Numbered from the stretch's first letter, positions 27,391 to 36,061 are shown. The stretch: DNA of 64,000 nucleotides from an uncultured Opitutales bacterium (GCA_934613645.1 CAKTTC010000006.1:62001-126000); one strand, 5' to 3'. Program-made: numbers and translations. The notes: generated by a model from the letters alone, not told the origin.

Positions 27391-27705
27391 ACTTTAACAA
27401 TCAAACAAATCGGAATTGAATTCAATTCAATCGCGCCACTTCAGAAAACATAAAAAACTTCAACAAATAAATAGAGGGGGGAATAGGCTACGCCTATTTT
27501 TTTACCTTTTGGGCACCGGCGCGGGTCGAACTCCGTTCAACGCCGCTTTATCAAACCAATTTTAACTCTTCTTTAAGAAAAAGCAAAGGCGGAATTGAAC
27601 AAAGTTCCATCGCCGCCACTTCGGGAAATATAAAAAACTTCAACAAATAAACAAAGGGGGGAATAGGCTACGCCTATCCCCCGCCGCTTTAGAAAAAATA
27701 AAATA
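27391..27705. repeat. Hairpin repeat array upstream of the alcohol dehydrogenase and downstream of ddh
   Basis: There is no gene in 27279-27705. At least five type A units are visible. Cores are TTGAATT/AATTCAA (about 27412-27430), ATAGGC-tac-GCCTAT (27483-27497 and again 27663-27677), TCGAAC-tcc-GTTCAA (27525-27540) and TTGAAC-aaa-GTTCCA (27594-27608). They are separated by the common AAAAAACTTCAACAAATAAA. The second and fifth units carry the same GGGGGGAATAGGCTACGCCTAT string. The array ends at the ddh stop codon. Confidence 0.85.
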
Positions 27706-28692
27706 TTAGAGGAGAGAAGCGCGAAGCTCTTCGCCCGACTTGGGGGAGAGATAGGCTGGGGGAATGTCGAAAATCGTCCTGCAGCCAGTTGCGCCCTCGT
27801 TTGCTAAGCGGAACGCCGCGCGCGCGTAGGCAACTAAAACACAAGAAGTGAATTCGGGATTGGAGTCGAGCTTCAAACTGTATTCTATGATGTGCTTGTT
27901 CTCCTTGTTTAAACCAGTTTTTCCAGTGCGGAAAACCATGCCGCCGTGGGGAATGCCCGCGTGGTTGGCGTTGAATTCGGCTTCGGAAATGAAGTGGACG
28001 GTGGTGTCGTAGTCGGAGAAATAGTTGGGCATTGTTTTGATTTCGTTTTCAATGCGGGCGGCGTCGGCACCCTCCTCCAAAACTACGAAACATTCGCGCG
28101 TGTGCTTTTGGCGCGTGGTAAGCTCGGGGTTTTCGCCGTTGCGAACGGCTTTCAGAGCCGATTCAACGGGAATTGTGTATTGCTTTGCGTTCTTTACGCC
28201 CTTGATGCGGCGGACGGCGTCGGAGTGGCCTTGGCTTACGCCCTTGCCCCAGAAAGTGTAGTCTTTGCCCTCGGGGAGAATGGCGTTTGCGTAAAGACGG
28301 TTGAGTGAAAACAACCCGGGATCCCAGCCGATTGAAATGAGGGCGATTTTGCCGCCCTGCTTTGCCGCGGCGTCGACGTTTGCGAAGTGCTGGGGAATCT
28401 TCGCGTGGGTGTCGAAACTGTCGATGACGTTGAAAGATTTTGCAAATTCGGGGGTCTGAACGGGGAGATCGGTTGCGCTGCCGCCGCAGAGAATGAGAAC
28501 GTCGATTTTGTCCTTGAACTTGTCGATGTCGGCTACGTTTGCGACAACCGCCGACTTTGTGGCGATTGAAATGCTTTCGGGGTTTCTGCGCGTGAAGACA
28601 GCAACCAGTTCAGTGTCGGGATTCTGGCGGACAGCCGACTCCACACCGCGTCCCAAATTGCCGTATCCTAAAATTGCGATTTTTATTGCCAT
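27706..28692 (-). CDS. ddh: meso-Diaminopimelate D-dehydrogenase
   Basis: Ddh reductively aminates tetrahydrodipicolinate straight to meso-diaminopimelate using ammonia and NADPH, bypassing the acyl or DapL/DapF routes. The 328-residue protein aligns by eye with Corynebacterium Ddh: AILGYGNLGRGVE, LILCGGSATDLP, SIGWDPGLFSLNRLYA, FWGKGVSQGHSDAVRRIKGV and AGIPHGGMVFRTG. The ATG at 28690-28692 (MAIKIAILGYG) is the family start. It stands alone, divergent from carB. Its presence beside dapL and a DapF-like gene at 42-44 kb gives the cell two apparent routes to meso-DAP. Confidence 0.95.
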   Translation of the reverse strand: MAIKIAILGYGNLGRGVESAVRQNPDTELVAVFTRRNPESISIATKSAVVANVADIDKFKDKIDVLILCGGSATDLPVQTPEFAKSFNVIDSFDTHAKIPQHFANVDAAAKQGGKIALISIGWDPGLFSLNRLYANAILPEGKDYTFWGKGVSQGHSDAVRRIKGVKNAKQYTIPVESALKAVRNGENPELTTRQKHTRECFVVLEEGADAARIENEIKTMPNYFSDYDTTVHFISEAEFNANHAGIPHGGMVFRTGKTGLNKENKHIIEYSLKLDSNPEFTSCVLVAYARAAFRLANEGATGCRTIFDIPPAYLSPKSGEELRASLL

Positions 28693-28895
28693 AATGCTAT
28701 GTTTGATTGTAAAAAACTCGCCGAAATGTAGAGCCGCCAAAGCCGCTTTTCAAGCATTTTCCGCGCACAAAGAAAAATATTACAAAATTGTGCATTGTCG
28801 GAAACAGCGCGCCGCTTTTGAAGCTCGGCGCAACGCGTGCGGGTAAGTAGCCTTCCGAATAATCGCCCAAATGAACTTATTGTCTTGAAAAATTC

Positions 28896-28909
28896 CTACA
28901 AATTTGTAG
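28896..28909. promoter_or_regulatory. Perfect palindrome CTACAAATTTGTAG upstream of carB
   Basis: The 14-bp perfect palindrome lies 47 bp before the carB ATG. It is nearly the same as the dyads that pair upstream of the sigma54 promoters of glnB/nadE and gltB (CTACAA-TT-TTGTAG). I see no GG-N10-GC sigma54 promoter at carB, so here a single site may act as an operator. Confidence 0.6.
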
Positions 28910-28955
28910 TTGTGTTAGGAAGAATAACCAAAAGTTTGTTTTAAAAGCGAAAGTT

Positions 28956-31900
28956 ATGCCAAGACGCACAGATATAAAAAAGATATTGATAGTTGGGTCG
29001 GGCCCGATAGTAATCGGGCAGGCCTGCGAATTCGACTACTCGGGAAGCCAAGCCTGCAAGGCGTTGAGGGAGGAGGGCTACAAGGTGGTTCTCGTCAACT
29101 CGAACCCCGCCACAATTATGACCGACCCCCAAATGGCGGACGTAACATACATTGAGCCGCTCACACCCGAAGCCCTCGAAAAAATCATCGCCAAAGAGCG
29201 TCCCGACGCCCTGCTGCCGACGCTCGGCGGACAGACTGGGCTGAACCTTTCGCTTGAGCTGCACAAGCGCGGCATACTCCAAAAATACGGAGTCGAAATG
29301 ATTGGTGCAGACGCCGCGGCAATCGAAAAGGGCGAAGACCGCGAAAAATTCCGCGAGGCAATGATAAAAATAGGCTTGGACGTTCCGCTGAGCACCGTTG
29401 TGCACTCACTGGAAGAGGCATTGGCGTGGGCGGACAAGCACAAGAAGTATCCGCTTATCATACGCCCGAGCTTCACGCTGGGCGGCACGGGCGGCGGCAT
29501 AGCCTACAACAGAGACGAATTCGCCAGAATGGCGGCGTTCGGGCTTGAAGCGTCGCCCGCCACGGAAATTCTGGTGGAGGAATCGCTGCTGGGCTGGAAA
29601 GAGCTTGAAATGGAGGTAATGCGCGACAACAAAGACCAGTGCATCTGCATTTGTTCCATCGAAAATTTCGACCCCATGGGCGTCCACACGGGCGACTCAA
29701 TCACAATCGCCCCCGCCCTGACGCTCACGGCGAAGGAATTCCACTTGATGAAAGAGGCGTCGTTTGCAATCATCAGGGAAATCGGCGTGAAGTGCGGCGG
29801 CTCTAATATCCAGTTTGCGCTCAACCCGCAGGACGGGCGCATGATAATAATAGAGATGAACCCGCGCGTTTCGCGCTCTTCGGCGTTGGCGTCGAAGGCA
29901 ACGGGGTTCCCGATTGCAAAATATACCGCAAAACTGGCGGTGGGCTACTCGCTCGACGAGCTCAAAAACGACATCACCAAGGAAACGCCCGCGTGCTTCG
30001 AGCCCGCCATAGACTACATTGTAGCGAAAGTCCCGCGCTTTGCGTTCGAAAAATTCGCGGGCTGCGATACCTCGCTTACAAGCTCCATGAAGAGCGTCGG
30101 CGAAGTAATGGCAATAGGCAGAACGTTCAAGGAGTGCCTGCAAAAGGCTATACGCTCGCTCGAAATAGGCGCGCGCGGGCTGGGCGGCGGCGGAAAGTTC
30201 GGCGGGGCGGAAATTACCGACAAAGCCGAAATCGTCAAAGGGCTTGTGCGCCCATCGGCGGAAAGAATTTTCTACCTGCGCTACGCCGTTTTGGCGGGCA
30301 TTTCGGACGAAGAAATTGCCGACCTTACGAAAATCGACCCGTGGTTCGTGCGCGAAGTCTCGGGCATTGTCAAGACGGAACTCGAGTTTGCGCGCGCGGG
30401 CTTGGACGGGCTTGACAAGCAACTTTTGGAGAAAGCCAAAAAGACGGGATTCACCGACCTGCAAATAGCCACAATCTGCAACACGAAAATCAGAAACATC
30501 AAAAAGCTACGCGAAGATTTCGGCATAAAAACGGTCTACAGAATGGTCGATACCTGCGCGGGCGAATTCCCCGCAAAGACGCCCTACTACTACTCCACAT
30601 ACGGCGTTGAAAACGACCTCGTAGTCTCCGACAAAAAGAAGATTATGATTATCGGCGGCGGCCCCAACAGAATAGGACAGGGAATAGAGTTCGACTACTG
30701 CTGCGTGCATGCGTCGTTCGCCCTGCGCGAAGCGGGCTACGAAACCATAATGGTAAACTCAAACCCCGAAACGGTCTCGACCGACTACGACACCTCAGAC
30801 AAGCTTTTCTTCGAACCCCTCACGCTCGAAGACGTTCTGGAAGTCTACAAACAAAACAAGTGCGACGGCGCAATAGTCCAGTTCGGCGGACAAACCCCGC
30901 TGAACCTCGCCGCGGAGCTGAAGGAAAACGGCGTCAACATAATCGGCACTTCGCCCGAATCAATCGACGCCGCCGAAGACCGCGAAATATTCAAGCGCAT
31001 CATCGACAAACTCGGACTGCGCCAGCCCGTAAACGCAACCGCCACAAGCCCAGAACAGGCATACGAGCTTGCGGGGCAAATCGGCTTCCCGATTCTGCTG
31101 CGCCCAAGCTTCGTGCTGGGCGGGCGCGGAATGTTCATAGTCTACGGAATGGACGACATGAAAAAGGTAATCCGCGAGGCGTTCGAGGCAGCCCCCGGCA
31201 AGCCCGTGCTGCTCGACAAATTCCTCGAAGACGCAATAGAGCTTGACGTTGACGCAATAAGCGACGGCGAAACAACAGTGATTGGCGGAATGCTCGAACA
31301 CATCGAATACGCGGGCGTGCACTCGGGCGACGCGGCAATGGTTCTGCCGCCGCACACGCTCGGGCAGAAAACGCTCGACGAAGTCCGCAAGGCCACTTTC
31401 GACTTGGCAAAAGCCCTCAACGTGGTGGGGCTTATGAATATCCAGTTCGCGATAAAGTCGGGCGAAGTCTACATTCTGGAGGTCAACCCCAGAGCCTCGC
31501 GCACGGTGCCGTTCTGCTCCAAGGCAATAGGCGTGCCGCTTGCAAAAATGGCGGCGCGCGTTATGGCGGGCGAAAAGCTCAAAGACCTCGGCTTTGTGCG
31601 CGAAGTAAAAATTCCATACATCGCGCTGAAAGAGAGCGTGTTCCCGTTCGTGCGCTTCAGGGGAGCGTCCATTATGCTCAGCCCCGAAATGCGCTCCACG
31701 GGCGAAGTAATGGGGCTTGCCGCCGACTTGGGCTCGGCCTTCGCAAAAAGCCAGCTTGCCGCCCAACCCGGGCTGCCGACTTCGGGCAACGTGTTCCTTT
31801 CGGTGAAAGACCACGACAAACCCGCGGCGGTCGGCCTTGCAAAATCGCTGCACGGGCTCGGCTTTAAAATCTTCTCCACAGAGGGCACGGCAAAACTTCT

Positions 31901-32201
31901 GAAGGCGAACGGAATCCCCGTAACGCGCACATACAAACTTGCCGAATGCGCGCGCCCGAACGTTGTGGATATGATAAAAAACGACGAAATGTCGCTTATT
32001 ATCAACACGCCCTCGGGCATGTATCCGCGCCTCGACGAGAACCTCATAAGGCAGGAGGCTCTGCTCAAAAAGGTGTGCATGATTACCACCATAATGGGCG
32101 CAAACGCGGCAATAAAGGGAATAGAGGCAATGCGCTCGCGCGAGATGGGCGTGAAGTCGCTTCAGGAATATATGACAATCTTGGAAGAAATAAGGAAGTA
32201 A
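28956..32201 (+). CDS. carB: Carbamoyl phosphate synthetase large subunit
   Basis: CarB makes carbamoyl phosphate from bicarbonate, ATP and ammonia for arginine and pyrimidine synthesis. The 1081-residue protein has the two homologous ATP-grasp halves: first VGSGPIVIGQACEFDYSGSQA and RPSFTLGGTGGG, second GGGPNRIGQGIEFDYCCVHA and RPSFVLGGRGM. It ends with the MGS-like allosteric domain (GFKIFSTEGTAKLL). Both synthetase halves look intact. The gene precedes carA, the reverse of the common carAB order, with 1 bp between them. A palindrome lies in the promoter region. Confidence 0.97.
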   Translation: MPRRTDIKKILIVGSGPIVIGQACEFDYSGSQACKALREEGYKVVLVNSNPATIMTDPQMADVTYIEPLTPEALEKIIAKERPDALLPTLGGQTGLNLSLELHKRGILQKYGVEMIGADAAAIEKGEDREKFREAMIKIGLDVPLSTVVHSLEEALAWADKHKKYPLIIRPSFTLGGTGGGIAYNRDEFARMAAFGLEASPATEILVEESLLGWKELEMEVMRDNKDQCICICSIENFDPMGVHTGDSITIAPALTLTAKEFHLMKEASFAIIREIGVKCGGSNIQFALNPQDGRMIIIEMNPRVSRSSALASKATGFPIAKYTAKLAVGYSLDELKNDITKETPACFEPAIDYIVAKVPRFAFEKFAGCDTSLTSSMKSVGEVMAIGRTFKECLQKAIRSLEIGARGLGGGGKFGGAEITDKAEIVKGLVRPSAERIFYLRYAVLAGISDEEIADLTKIDPWFVREVSGIVKTELEFARAGLDGLDKQLLEKAKKTGFTDLQIATICNTKIRNIKKLREDFGIKTVYRMVDTCAGEFPAKTPYYYSTYGVENDLVVSDKKKIMIIGGGPNRIGQGIEFDYCCVHASFALREAGYETIMVNSNPETVSTDYDTSDKLFFEPLTLEDVLEVYKQNKCDGAIVQFGGQTPLNLAAELKENGVNIIGTSPESIDAAEDREIFKRIIDKLGLRQPVNATATSPEQAYELAGQIGFPILLRPSFVLGGRGMFIVYGMDDMKKVIREAFEAAPGKPVLLDKFLEDAIELDVDAISDGETTVIGGMLEHIEYAGVHSGDAAMVLPPHTLGQKTLDEVRKATFDLAKALNVVGLMNIQFAIKSGEVYILEVNPRASRTVPFCSKAIGVPLAKMAARVMAGEKLKDLGFVREVKIPYIALKESVFPFVRFRGASIMLSPEMRSTGEVMGLAADLGSAFAKSQLAAQPGLPTSGNVFLSVKDHDKPAAVGLAKSLHGLGFKIFSTEGTAKLLKANGIPVTRTYKLAECARPNVVDMIKNDEMSLIINTPSGMYPRLDENLIRQEALLKKVCMITTIMGANAAIKGIEAMRSREMGVKSLQEYMTILEEIRK

Positions 32202-32202
32202 T

Positions 32203-33342
32203 ATGGAAAACGCGGTTTTGGCTTTCGAAGACGGAAGCGTATTTAGAGGCGAAGCGTTCGGCGCAAAAAAAACATCGGTAGGCGAGGCGGTTTTCGACAC
32301 GTCGGCGTTCGGCTATCAGGAAATCCTGACAGACCCTTCGAACTATCAGAAAATGATGATTATGACCTTCGTGGAAATAGGCTGCTACGGCATCAACGAC
32401 GAAGATTCAGAAAGCGACGGCGCAAAAGTGGCGGGGCTTGTTGTAGAGCACGAATGCAAAATTCCAAGCAACTGGCGCAGCAAAATGTCGCTTGGCGAGT
32501 TTCTCGAAAAAAACGGCGTGCCCGCAATAGCGAACGTCGATACCCGCGCAATCACGGTAAAACTGCGCGAAAAGGGAACTATGAAAGCGTGCCTTTCAAC
32601 GGAGGGAATTTCCGACGAACGCGCGGTGGAACTTGCGCGAAACTGGAAAGGGCTCGACGGCGTTGACATTGCCGCAGAAGTCAGCTGCAAAGCCCCATAC
32701 CGCTTCGACGAAAAGCACCCCGACTGCGCCCCGTTCGAGCTTGGCGGCGTGCACATAAACAAGGCTCAACGCCGCGCGCCGCTTCTTAAGTGCGCGGCAA
32801 TAGACTTCGGCGCGCCGCTTTCGCAGCTGAAAAGTCTGGCGTTTAGCGGGTTCGACATCGAAGTTTTCCCGTCGAGCGCAACGGCGGAACAGATTCTGAA
32901 AAGCGCGCCCGCCTGCCTCTTCCTCTCGGGCGGCGCGGGAGATCCGTCGGCTCTCGCCGACGCGCGCAAAACGGCCGCCGAACTCGCGCAAAAGCTTCCC
33001 ACGCTCGGCGTCGGTTTGGGGCACCAAATTCTGGCGTTGGCGTTCGGCGCAAAAACGTTCAAGATGAAATTCGGACACCACGGCGGAAATTATCCGTCGA
33101 AGAACGTCGCCGAAAACAGAACGCACATCACGGCGCAAAACCACTCATACGCGGTTGACGCCGATTCGCTCGAAGGAACTGGCTTGGAGATTGCGGAGGT
33201 CAATCTGACCGACGGAACGATTGAGGCTTTGAGGCACAAAACGCTTCCGGTCTTCTCCGTTCAATACAACCCCGACCCCGCCCCCGGAGCTGCGAACGAA
33301 AAATACGTTTTCGACGAATTCTACAATCTCGCTAAGGGGTAG
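32203..33342 (+). CDS. carA: Carbamoyl phosphate synthetase small subunit with lost glutaminase triad
   Basis: The 379 residues align over the whole CarA length. The N-terminal domain is normal (GYQEILTDPSNYQ, GINDEDSESDGAKVAGLVVE). In the class I amidotransferase domain the nucleophile Cys of GICLGHQ is Gly271 (GVGLGHQ, codon GGT at 33013-33015). The catalytic His-Pro-Glu is Asn356-Pro-Asp358 (QYNPDPAPG, codons 33268-33276), LSNGPGDP is LSGGAGDP, and the KRN after DFG is lost. By family knowledge such a subunit cannot hydrolyse glutamine. The frame, the length and the FGHHGGN/AQNHSYAVD segments are preserved, so this is not a decaying pseudogene. It probably supports an ammonia-fed CarB. It starts 1 bp after the carB stop. 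Confidence 0.92.
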   Translation: MENAVLAFEDGSVFRGEAFGAKKTSVGEAVFDTSAFGYQEILTDPSNYQKMMIMTFVEIGCYGINDEDSESDGAKVAGLVVEHECKIPSNWRSKMSLGEFLEKNGVPAIANVDTRAITVKLREKGTMKACLSTEGISDERAVELARNWKGLDGVDIAAEVSCKAPYRFDEKHPDCAPFELGGVHINKAQRRAPLLKCAAIDFGAPLSQLKSLAFSGFDIEVFPSSATAEQILKSAPACLFLSGGAGDPSALADARKTAAELAQKLPTLGVGLGHQILALAFGAKTFKMKFGHHGGNYPSKNVAENRTHITAQNHSYAVDADSLEGTGLEIAEVNLTDGTIEALRHKTLPVFSVQYNPDPAPGAANEKYVFDEFYNLAKG

Positions 33343-33353
33343 AAAAAATCTCC

Positions 33354-33381
33354 CTTGACAAACAAATTTGAAGCCATAAAA
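33354..33381 (+). promoter_or_regulatory. Putative sigma70 promoter of the beta-helix gene
   Basis: TTGACA (about 33354-33359) and TAAAAT (about 33376-33381) are spaced by 16 bp in the 88-bp gap after carA. The ATGGTAGT motif (33405-33412) lies just downstream, where a repressor could block transcription. Confidence 0.6.
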
Positions 33382-33404
33382 TCGACCACGGTATTTACAT
33401 GATA

Positions 33405-33412
33405 ATGGTAGT
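33405..33412 (+). promoter_or_regulatory. ATGGTAGT motif before the beta-helix gene
   Basis: The 8-mer ATGGTAGT (ACTACCAT on the other strand) occurs here, at 35614-35621 and at 41840-41847. Each time it lies in a promoter region of this 8.5-kb neighbourhood, which also encodes an Rrf2 regulator. A second GGTA lies 19 bp upstream, inside ACGGTATTTA. The link to the regulator is inference. Confidence 0.4.
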
Positions 33413-33430
33413 TAAAAAGAAGGAAAACAG

Positions 33431-35560
33431 ATGAGGAAACTTGTATTTTTTCTCTTGGCAGCAGCAAGTCTTTGCGCCGAGGAAGTTGTTCTGTATGTGT
33501 CCCCCGACGGCGCGGACAACGCGCCCGCGACAAAAAATCAGCCGCTGGCCTCCCTTGAGGGGGCAAAAAAAAGACTCACGGAAATCGCAAAAAATAAAAA
33601 TATCGACGGCGCGAAAATTATTCTGCGCGGCGGCACATATTTTTTCCCGAAGGGAGTGGTCTTTAAAAAAGGCGAATTACCCAGCGATTTGAAAATAGAA
33701 ATAACCGCGCAAGATTCCCAAAAAGTCGTTTTCCACGGCGGAAAAATCTTCGGTAAAAGCGCGTTCAAAAAAGTCGATGACAAAAAAATCCTAAGTAGGC
33801 TCCCTCCCGAAGGCGTCGAGGGAACGCTGTTCGAAGTCGACCTGAAAAAGCTCGGAATAACGGACGTCGGCAAAATTGTCCAACGCGGGTTCTGGACTTT
33901 CAAAGTTACTCAGGGCGAACTCTTCATTAACCGCGACCCCGCAAAAATTGCCCGCTATCCCAACGGCGACTCTTTTTTGGAAATAGGCGAAGTATATCAA
34001 AACGGCTGGTATAACGGAAACAAAGACGTCTCGAAATTCAAGATTTTGTGCGATTCCTCCCGCCTGAACCGCTGGGCAAACACGGAGCTTTATCTCGACG
34101 GACGCTTCAACTACGGCACCTACGACGCCGTGATTAAAGTATTTAAATTCGACCCGAAAACGGGTTATGTCGAAACACAGTGCCCCCCGTTCGGAATTTT
34201 TCCGGGAGCGCAGGCGATGAAAAAAATCAAGGACGCTCCGTGGGGCTGGACAATATCGCAATACGCGCGCGGCTGGGCTGCATACAATATTCTGGAGGAA
34301 ATCGACGCCAATTTCGAATACTTCATCGATAACAACCTCAAGCTATACGTTATGCTTGAATCGGCGGATATTGTTGAGCGGGCGGAAATTTCGCTGCTCG
34401 CCGAGCCGATTTTAAAAATCGACGGAGTTCAAATGCAAATCCGCGGAATTGATTTTGAATGCACGCGCGGCAAAGGCGTGGAATTCGACAACGTAATGAG
34501 CCTCGTAATAGACGCCTGCAATTTCCGCAATACGGGACTTGAGGCGGTAAGCAACGCAGACTGGATAATTGAAAAAGATACCGGATACGACAACCGCAGA
34601 AGGCAATCGATAGTTTTCAACGCCGGCAATGTCACGATTCAAAATTCGCGTTTTATAAATACGGGAGCCGGCGGCGTCCTTATTGGCGGAGGCAACAAAC
34701 GCACGCTCACGCATTCAAACAACGTAATCAGAAATTGCCGCTTCAAGCGCAACAGCCGCATAAACCGTTCCTACGCCCCCGCCGTCTGGGTGGCGGGATT
34801 CGGGGCGACAATCGAAAACAACACGATGACCGACAACGATCACGAGCTTATTGCCTTCAATGCGTCGGAAGTAAAAATCCGCCGCAACATACTTGGCGAT
34901 TCCTGCAAGCTCGGCATGGACGCGGGAACAATCTACACCGGTCGCAATACATACGAGCGCGGAAACGTAATTGAAGAAAACCTTTTCATGCCGATGTCGC
35001 CCGCAATCAACCACAATAATTATTCCGTCTACGTAGACGATTGTTCCTGCGGAGTCCTCATTAAACGTAATATCTTTTGCAGTTCGTCGTCCACAGACAG
35101 CGCGACAGTCGCCCTCAACAAAGGCACGGACAACGCCGTTGCCGACAACGTGTTTATCGACATTAAGCAGCCCCTTGTAGAATGGATACCAGTAGACGGC
35201 AATAAGCGCGTTTTTACAGCGGTGGAAAAAGACGCAAGGAAATATCTTGGCGACGATGTTATCGCGCTTTACAACAAACGCTATCCCGAAACAATCGACG
35301 TTTTAAACCGCCCTTATCTAAACGTTTTTGAAGGGAATAAATGCTTTAACATAAAAAAACTTTCGACCTCCTTCCAAAAAGACATCAACGGGACGAGCAA
35401 AGCCACTTCAACCCACGGCAAAAACATCGTCAAAGAAATTCCCGAAGCCAAAAACGTAAAAAATTGGACGCTTAAAAAAATCGAAAAGTTCTTCGGCCAA
35501 GACGCTCTTGTAAAAGAGCTGTGTTCGCTCAAATTCGGCGCAAGTATTCCGGAGGAATAG
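33431..35560 (+). CDS. Secreted right-handed beta-helix protein
   Basis: The 709-residue protein has a signal peptide (MRKLVFFLLAAASLCA). The N-terminal segment LYVSPDGADNAPATKNQPLA, then ILRGGTYFF, is typical of pectate-lyase-fold proteins, including the GH141-like group. Parallel beta-helix rungs occupy about 340-560 (VQMQIRGIDFE, VTIQNSRFINTG, NNVIRNCRFKRN, ATIENNTMTDND, VKIRRNILGD, NVIEENLF). It is likely an extracytoplasmic polysaccharide-active enzyme, but I see no diagnostic catalytic pair, so the substrate is open. It has its own promoter after carA. Codon use is somewhat richer in A/T than the neighbours. Confidence 0.75.
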   Translation: MRKLVFFLLAAASLCAEEVVLYVSPDGADNAPATKNQPLASLEGAKKRLTEIAKNKNIDGAKIILRGGTYFFPKGVVFKKGELPSDLKIEITAQDSQKVVFHGGKIFGKSAFKKVDDKKILSRLPPEGVEGTLFEVDLKKLGITDVGKIVQRGFWTFKVTQGELFINRDPAKIARYPNGDSFLEIGEVYQNGWYNGNKDVSKFKILCDSSRLNRWANTELYLDGRFNYGTYDAVIKVFKFDPKTGYVETQCPPFGIFPGAQAMKKIKDAPWGWTISQYARGWAAYNILEEIDANFEYFIDNNLKLYVMLESADIVERAEISLLAEPILKIDGVQMQIRGIDFECTRGKGVEFDNVMSLVIDACNFRNTGLEAVSNADWIIEKDTGYDNRRRQSIVFNAGNVTIQNSRFINTGAGGVLIGGGNKRTLTHSNNVIRNCRFKRNSRINRSYAPAVWVAGFGATIENNTMTDNDHELIAFNASEVKIRRNILGDSCKLGMDAGTIYTGRNTYERGNVIEENLFMPMSPAINHNNYSVYVDDCSCGVLIKRNIFCSSSSTDSATVALNKGTDNAVADNVFIDIKQPLVEWIPVDGNKRVFTAVEKDARKYLGDDVIALYNKRYPETIDVLNRPYLNVFEGNKCFNIKKLSTSFQKDINGTSKATSTHGKNIVKEIPEAKNVKNWTLKKIEKFFGQDALVKELCSLKFGASIPEE

Positions 35561-35613
35561 TGAATTTCGCGCGCAAAAATTCCTAAATAAAACCGTGGAC
35601 AAACACTTCAAAT

Positions 35614-35621
35614 ATGGTAGT
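35614..35621 (+). promoter_or_regulatory. ATGGTAGT motif / inverted repeat before the Rrf2 gene
   Basis: The motif lies 8 bp before the ATG. It is part of AAACACT-N11-AGTGTTT (about 35601-35625), a 7-bp inverted repeat that could be an autoregulatory operator. Confidence 0.45.
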
Positions 35622-35629
35622 GTTTTTTT

Positions 35630-36058
35630 ATGAAAATTTCCACAAAGGGCAGATACGGGTTGCGCATAATGGTTGACATAGCCCAGAACGTAAGCGAAGT
35701 TCCGCGCAACATTCACGACATCTGCAAATCGCAAAACCTGTCGGAAAAATACGTCAGCAGACTGATTATAGGCTTCCGCCGCGCGGGCATAATATACTCC
35801 GTGCGCGGGGCGGGCGGCGGCTATATGCTAAAACGCCAGCCCAAGCACATCACGCTGCTTGAAATTCTGGAGGCAAGCGAGGGAAAAATTTCGATAGTCG
35901 ATTGCGTTCTATGTCCGAAAAAATGCAAGAAAGCCGAAAACTGCGTAGTGCGCGAAGTCTGGACAGAACTCAACAACAAAATCAAAAAAGCATTCGAATC
36001 CGTAACCCTCCAAGACATTCTCGACAAAGGCCAAAACCTCATCGAATACTTTTTATAA
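35630..36058 (+). CDS. Rrf2-family transcriptional regulator with four cysteines
   Basis: The 142-residue protein starts MKISTKGRYGLRIMVDIAQ, the Rrf2 winged-helix N terminus, with recognition helix NLSEKYVSRLIIGFRRAGII and wing RGAGGGYML. The ligand segment DCVLCPKKCKKAENC has Cys92, 95, 99 and 105. That is close to the three-Cys Fe-S site of IscR but with an extra cysteine, so it could bind an Fe-S cluster or sense thiols. IscR-, CymR- and NsrR-like functions cannot be separated by sequence alone. It is near cysK, metY and a Cys-codon leader, which favours sulfur control. No strong Shine-Dalgarno precedes the ATG. Confidence 0.88.
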   Translation: MKISTKGRYGLRIMVDIAQNVSEVPRNIHDICKSQNLSEKYVSRLIIGFRRAGIIYSVRGAGGGYMLKRQPKHITLLEILEASEGKISIVDCVLCPKKCKKAENCVVREVWTELNNKIKKAFESVTLQDILDKGQNLIEYFL

Positions 36059-36061
36059 TTT

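Noticed and set aside
30960..32300. 446-codon minus-strand frame
   Set aside because: It is the antisense shadow of carB. The plus strand carries full CarB homology.
32203..33342. carA as a pseudogene
   Set aside because: The frame is intact over the full family length, the other motifs are conserved and the coupling to carB is tight. Only the glutaminase site has changed.
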